Shown: piece by piece, positions 5,137 to 8,235 of the stretch
Layout of the letters: each line of letters starts with the position of its first letter
How positions within the stretch are numbered: the first letter of the stretch is position 1
NCBI GenBank assembly: GCA_021800315.1
Contig: JAJYZD010000168.1
Span: 1 to 8,235 of the forward strand
Length of the DNA: 8,235 nt
Source: Bacillota bacterium
GTDB lineage: Bacteria > Bacillota > Desulfotomaculia > Desulfotomaculales > JAJYZD01
Direction of reading: 5' to 3'
The notes under the pieces: generated by a model
Databases searched by the model: none
What the model was told of the DNA's origin: nothing
The model's input: only the letters and a program-made list of their open reading frames with translations
Made by a program: the position numbers and the translations under genes

Positions 5137-6336
5137 TCAGGCCAGGCTCCGCCAGAGGAGGATCAGGGCGGCTTCGGCGGCACGCCGGGCCGCCTGTTCC
5201 CGGTTTCCCCACAGGCGCAGCTCCTTGACCCGGCAGGAGGCACCGTCATCGGTGGCGATGCAGGCCGCAAAACGCTCGACGCTTCTTTCGTCGCCAACCT
5301 CCGCCCCGGTCACGGCCAGGCCGAAATCGCTTGCAGCGTAGGCCCGCACGGCTGTCGCCATTCGCGCCGCCGCCTCCCCGACGTCCTCTTCCGGCTTTAT
5401 CCGCAGGCCGGGGGGCAGGGCGGGCGGCGCGTCCCCCGTCAGAACCAGCCCGCAGGCCAGGGAGCCGGCGGCGTCCAGGGCCAGGGAGCGGGCCAGGAAG
5501 CCCCCGGTGAAGGTTTCGGCCAGCGCTACCCTCCGGCCGGCCAGGAGCCGGCCCACCGCCCCCGCGAGGGTATCCCCGTCCGTTCCGAAGATGTGCCGGC
5601 CCAGGCGCTCCCTTAAGGCCGCCTCCATCGCCGCGATCATCCGGCCGGCCGCGGCCTCGTCGGCGGCCTTGGCCGTTATGCGCAGGTGCACCTGGCCCTC
5701 CCTGGCGGAAGGGGCCAGGGTCGGATTGGTGCTCTTGAGCAGATCGGAGAGGCTTTGGTCCAGGGTCGACTCGCCGATGCCGCAGAACTTCACGATCCGG
5801 GAACTGATGACACCGGCGGCAAAGTGCCGTCTTAAATAAGGGAGTACCTGTTCGTCGACCATCCGGGCAAATTCCCGGGGCGGACCGGGCAGCAGAAAAT
5901 AGTGTTTTCCCCCGTGGGCCAGGATAACACCGGGGGCCGTGCCGATGGGATTGTCCAGTACCAGGCCGCCGCGGGGCACCAGGGCCTGTTTGAAGTTGTT
6001 GTCCGGCATTGACACGCCCCGGGATACGAAGAACCGCCGCACGATCGTCAGGGCCGCTTCGTCCCGGACCAGCGGCAACCCCACGGCCTCCCCCAGCGCC
6101 TCCCGGCTGACATCGTCTTCCGTCGGCCCCAGGCCGCCCCCGATGAAAACCAGGTCGGCCCCTTTTGCCGCCTCGCGGATGGCCTGGGCGCAACGCACCA
6201 GGTTGTCGCCCACGGTAACCTGACGGTACAGGTCCAGGCCCTGGGCCGCCAGGGCCTGTTGCAGGTATTGGGCGTTCGTGTTGAGGGTTTGACCCAGGAG
6301 CAGTTCCGTTCCCGTGAAGATGACTTCGGCAATCAA
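5137..6336 (-). CDS. cinA: CinA-family protein with degenerate C-terminal deamidase domain
   Basis: A 399-residue CinA, close to the family's usual ~410. The N-domain (molybdopterin-binding-like, COG1058) is canonical: VIFTGTELLLGQTLNTNAQYL (5-25), FIGGGLGPTEDD (64-75), DNPIGTAPG (128-136) and LPGPPREF (149-156). In homologues this domain is an ADP-ribose/NAD-metabolite pyrophosphatase. The C-domain should be a PncC-type nicotinamide-mononucleotide deamidase, but AESCTGG is AETFTGG (273-279, catalytic Ser replaced by Thr), the following GGVVTYSN-type loop has been replaced by a proline-rich segment (GDAPPALPPG, 301-310), and VTGIAGPGGGT has become VTGAEVGDERS. Deamidase activity is therefore doubtful. 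The start is TTG at 6336, chosen because IAEVIFTGTELLLGQ aligns with the family N-terminus and GGAG lies 6 nt upstream. The gene is divergent from the radical SAM gene. Confidence 0.9.
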   Translation of the reverse strand: MIAEVIFTGTELLLGQTLNTNAQYLQQALAAQGLDLYRQVTVGDNLVRCAQAIREAAKGADLVFIGGGLGPTEDDVSREALGEAVGLPLVRDEAALTIVRRFFVSRGVSMPDNNFKQALVPRGGLVLDNPIGTAPGVILAHGGKHYFLLPGPPREFARMVDEQVLPYLRRHFAAGVISSRIVKFCGIGESTLDQSLSDLLKSTNPTLAPSAREGQVHLRITAKAADEAAAGRMIAAMEAALRERLGRHIFGTDGDTLAGAVGRLLAGRRVALAETFTGGFLARSLALDAAGSLACGLVLTGDAPPALPPGLRIKPEEDVGEAAARMATAVRAYAASDFGLAVTGAEVGDERSVERFAACIATDDGASCRVKELRLWGNREQAARRAAEAALILLWRSLA

Positions 6337-6579
6337 GGGTCTCTCCGTCCTTTCCGCCTTCTGATAGGCCGCGGTTAGCGTTCCACGCCGGCCGGTCCAA
6401 ACCCTGCCGCCGCCGCCGGCAGGGGAAACGTGATTTCACCATAATAATTGACCGAATTCCCTCCCGGGTTATTGCTATCCAATCCGAAAAGGCCCATAAT
6501 AGGCAGGAGGGCAAACGGTTCCCGAAGGGTCGTCCTTTCTCCGGAGCCATAATATTTATCAGGAAAGCAAGGTGGGTCC
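6337..6579. other. Divergent intergenic region between cinA and the radical SAM gene
   Basis: No gene is seen in these 243 bp. The right half carries a likely plus-strand promoter (listed separately). No convincing minus-strand promoter for cinA is evident. The half nearest cinA is GC-rich. Confidence 0.5.
6472..6500 (+). promoter_or_regulatory. Candidate promoter of the radical SAM gene
   Basis: TTGCTA (6472-6477), a 17-bp spacer, and CATAAT (6495-6500) give a reasonable sigma-A match about 75 bp upstream of the GTG. TTGACC at 6448 is an alternative -35 without a good -10. Confidence 0.4.
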
Positions 6580-8091
6580 GTGCGGGTACTTCTGGTTTAC
6601 CCCAAATACCCGGAAAGCTTCTGGAGTTTCAAGCATGCGCTCAAGTTCATCGGCGTTAAAGCGGCCCATCCCCCCCTCGGGTTGTTGACGGTGGCGGCCA
6701 TGCTGCCGGAGGCCTGGGAAAAAATGGTAGTCGACGTCAACGTCCGGCCGCTTTCGGACGCGGACTTGGCGTGGGCCGACATCGTCTTCATCAGCGCCAT
6801 GGTGATCCAGGGCGATTCGGTGCGGCAGGTGGTCGACCGTTGCCAGGCCGCCGGCCTGCCCATAGTGGCCGGGGGACCGCTTTTCACCATGGAACCGGAG
6901 AAGTTCGCCCACATCGACCACCTGGTCCTGGGTGAAGCGGAGGTCACCCTGTCCGGATTCCTCGCCGACCTGGCGGCCGGAAGGGCCCGGCACGTCTACC
7001 AGTCCGGCGCCCAACCCGGCCTGGAGGCCACCCCTGTACCCGCCTGGGACCTGATCAACCTTGACGACTACGGAGCGATGAGCGTCCAGTATTCCCGCGG
7101 CTGTCCCTACGACTGCGAGTTTTGCAACATCACCTCGCTCTACGGGCGGCGGATCCGCACCAAGACCGTACCCCAACTGCTCGCCGAGTTTGACGCCCTC
7201 TATGCCAGGGGGTGGCGGGGAGGCCTGTTCATCGTCGACGACAACTTCATCGGCAACAAGACCAGGTTGAAGAGGGAAGTCCTCCCGGCCATGATCAGGT
7301 GGAACAATGAGCACAGGAGTCCCTTTGACTTCATAACCGAAACCTCGATCAACCTGGCCGACGACGAAGAGTTGTTGCAGCTGATGCGTGAGGCCGGTTT
7401 CGCCCAGGTATTCATAGGTATCGAAACCCCCAGCGAAGAGAGCCTGAAGGAATGCAACAAGTTCAACAACGTCGACCGTAACCTTCTGGCGTCGGTCAAA
7501 AAGATCCAGAATTTCGGCGTAGCCGTCAGCGCCGGGTTCATCGTCGGCTTCGATCACGACACCCCGTCCATTTTCGACCGGCAGATCAACTTCATCCAGC
7601 AGAGCGGCATCGTCACGGCGATGGTCGGTTTACTCAACGCCCCCCGGGGGACCAGGCTGTTCGACCGGCTCAAGAACGAAAACCGCCTCTTGCAGGACTT
7701 CTCCGGCAATAACACCGACCTGTCCCTAAACTTCATACCCGTGATGAACCCCCAGAAGCTCATTGACGGATACCGCAGGATTGTAACCACCATCTATTCC
7801 CCGGCCCAGTATTATGAACGGATCCAGGAATTCCTGAAAGAATTCAGGCCGGTCAAAAAGATCGACCTGTCCCGCTTCCGGTTCCGGTATGTCAGGGCCC
7901 TTTTCATGGTCACGTGGTACCTCGGCATCCTGGAGAAAGGCAGGCAACATTACTGGCGACTGGTGCTGAAGACGCTCTTCCAACAGCCCGGCCTGCTGGT
8001 GGACGCGCTCACCCTGGCCGTCTACGGCTTTCATTTCCGCCGGATCTTCAACGCCTACCCGGGTAAGAAGCCCCGTCTCACTGCCGACTGA
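6580..8091 (+). CDS. B12-binding radical SAM protein, HpnP-like (DUF4070 family)
   Basis: A 503-residue class-B-type radical SAM protein. Residues 1-140 form a cobalamin-binding Rossmann-like domain (MRVLLVYPKYPESFWSF, AHPPLGLLTVAAML, VAGGPLFT, DHLVLGEAE) without the DxHxxG motif, as is normal for this class. The 4Fe-4S/SAM motif is C175-x3-C179-x2-C182 (SRGCPYDCEFCNI), followed by YGRRIRTKT and GLFIVDDNFIGNK. ETSINLADDEELLQLM and FIGIETPSEESL complete the barrel, and a C-terminal DUF4070-like segment covers about 330-490. HpnP, the hopanoid C-2 methylase, has this architecture and similar motifs around the cluster. No hopanoid gene is visible nearby, so the substrate is unknown. Most members methylate unactivated carbons, using methylcobalamin. 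The GTG start is supported by AAGGTGG 4 nt upstream; the protein opens in the usual way with MRVLLVYP. Confidence 0.85.
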   Translation: MRVLLVYPKYPESFWSFKHALKFIGVKAAHPPLGLLTVAAMLPEAWEKMVVDVNVRPLSDADLAWADIVFISAMVIQGDSVRQVVDRCQAAGLPIVAGGPLFTMEPEKFAHIDHLVLGEAEVTLSGFLADLAAGRARHVYQSGAQPGLEATPVPAWDLINLDDYGAMSVQYSRGCPYDCEFCNITSLYGRRIRTKTVPQLLAEFDALYARGWRGGLFIVDDNFIGNKTRLKREVLPAMIRWNNEHRSPFDFITETSINLADDEELLQLMREAGFAQVFIGIETPSEESLKECNKFNNVDRNLLASVKKIQNFGVAVSAGFIVGFDHDTPSIFDRQINFIQQSGIVTAMVGLLNAPRGTRLFDRLKNENRLLQDFSGNNTDLSLNFIPVMNPQKLIDGYRRIVTTIYSPAQYYERIQEFLKEFRPVKKIDLSRFRFRYVRALFMVTWYLGILEKGRQHYWRLVLKTLFQQPGLLVDALTLAVYGFHFRRIFNAYPGKKPRLTAD

Positions 8092-8097
8092 GGACTT

Positions 8098-8118
8098 GCC
8101 GGTTGCGGCCGGCCTTTT
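8098..8118 (+). terminator. Weak hairpin terminator after the radical SAM gene
   Basis: GCCGG (8098-8102) and CCGGC (8109-8113) form a 5-bp GC stem followed by CTTTT. A second palindrome CCGGAA-C-TTCCGG (8123-8135) follows. Both lie between convergent coding regions. The short U-tract makes termination strength uncertain. Confidence 0.35.
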
Positions 8119-8163
8119 CCATCCGGAACTTCCGGCCGGCGTCCCTTCCGTCAGGCGAAGAGG

Positions 8164-8235
8164 TCAGGGCAGCAACACCGCTTCCTCCGCCAGGAGGAAG
8201 TAAAGGTACTTCTCCCGGACCGGCCGGCCCAGGAT
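8164..8235 (-). CDS. C-terminal end of a convergent gene (partial)
   Basis: The minus strand is open from the window edge to a TGA at 8164, encoding ILGRPVREKYLYFLLAEEA followed by VLLP. Codon use (CTG, CTC, GTG, GAG) matches the GC-rich neighbours and the tail is helical, so it is plausibly the end of a real gene. Twenty-three residues are too few to name a family. Confidence 0.4.
   Translation of the reverse strand: MLGRPVREKYLYFLLAEEAVLLP

Noticed and set aside
5017..5616. A 199-residue plus-strand frame
   Set aside because: It covers the leader of the DUF5714 operon and the antisense of cinA; Gly/Gln/Arg-rich with no family resemblance.
5246..6550. A 434-residue minus-strand frame across cinA
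   Set aside because: It is the out-of-frame reading of a GC-rich gene: Gly/Pro/Arg-rich, with no domain, while the overlapping frame is clear CinA.
6559..7557. A 332-residue minus-strand frame opposite the radical SAM gene
   Set aside because: It is antisense to an intact radical SAM protein with recognisable motifs; its composition is that of a mirror frame.

Overview
The window looks like a chromosomal stretch from an anaerobic Gram-positive bacterium, most likely a Peptococcaceae/Desulfotomaculum-Pelotomaculum type Firmicute. This is inferred from GC-rich housekeeping genes with strong purine-rich ribosome binding sites, frequent GTG/TTG starts, phosphosulfolactate synthase (comA) remnants, and corrinoid/methyl-transfer genes. 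No marker gene fixes the taxon.

Positions 1-3010 are a scrambled accessory region. It has a minus-strand HTH/zinc-ribbon transposon-type protein (97-573) with its own promoter. It also holds three decayed plus-strand copies of the 3' part of comA (714-1261, 2323-2691, 2931-2972). Between copies 1 and 2 lies an AT-rich HEPN/MNT toxin-antitoxin operon (1363-2087, minus) with a near-consensus promoter and a shared bidirectional terminator. Between copies 2 and 3 lies a multiply frameshifted IS607-OrfA/MerR-like helix-turn-helix remnant.

Positions 3020-5066 are a minus-strand two-gene operon: a DUF5714 protein followed by a stand-alone MetE-C-terminal-like zinc methyltransferase. The main discovery is here. 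The DUF5714 frame continues upstream of its first ATG (4763), through an in-frame UGA at 4872-4874, to a GTG start at 4910 with a good Shine-Dalgarno. The UGA follows a Cys codon (Gly-Gly-Ser-Ser-Cys-UGA-Gly-Pro-Ser). Twelve bases downstream is a perfect hairpin with a GGUC apical loop, 21 nt from the UGA, which fits a bacterial SECIS element. The gene is therefore probably a selenoprotein that automated callers would truncate by 49 residues. A decayed HPr-like reading frame may lie in its leader.

Positions 5137-8235 return to GC-rich genes. cinA (minus, 5137-6336) has an intact molybdopterin-binding-like N-domain, but its C-terminal PncC-type deamidase domain has lost its signature motifs. 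Divergent from it is an HpnP-like B12-binding radical SAM protein with a DUF4070-like tail (plus, 6580-8091). The window closes with the last codons of a convergent minus-strand gene.
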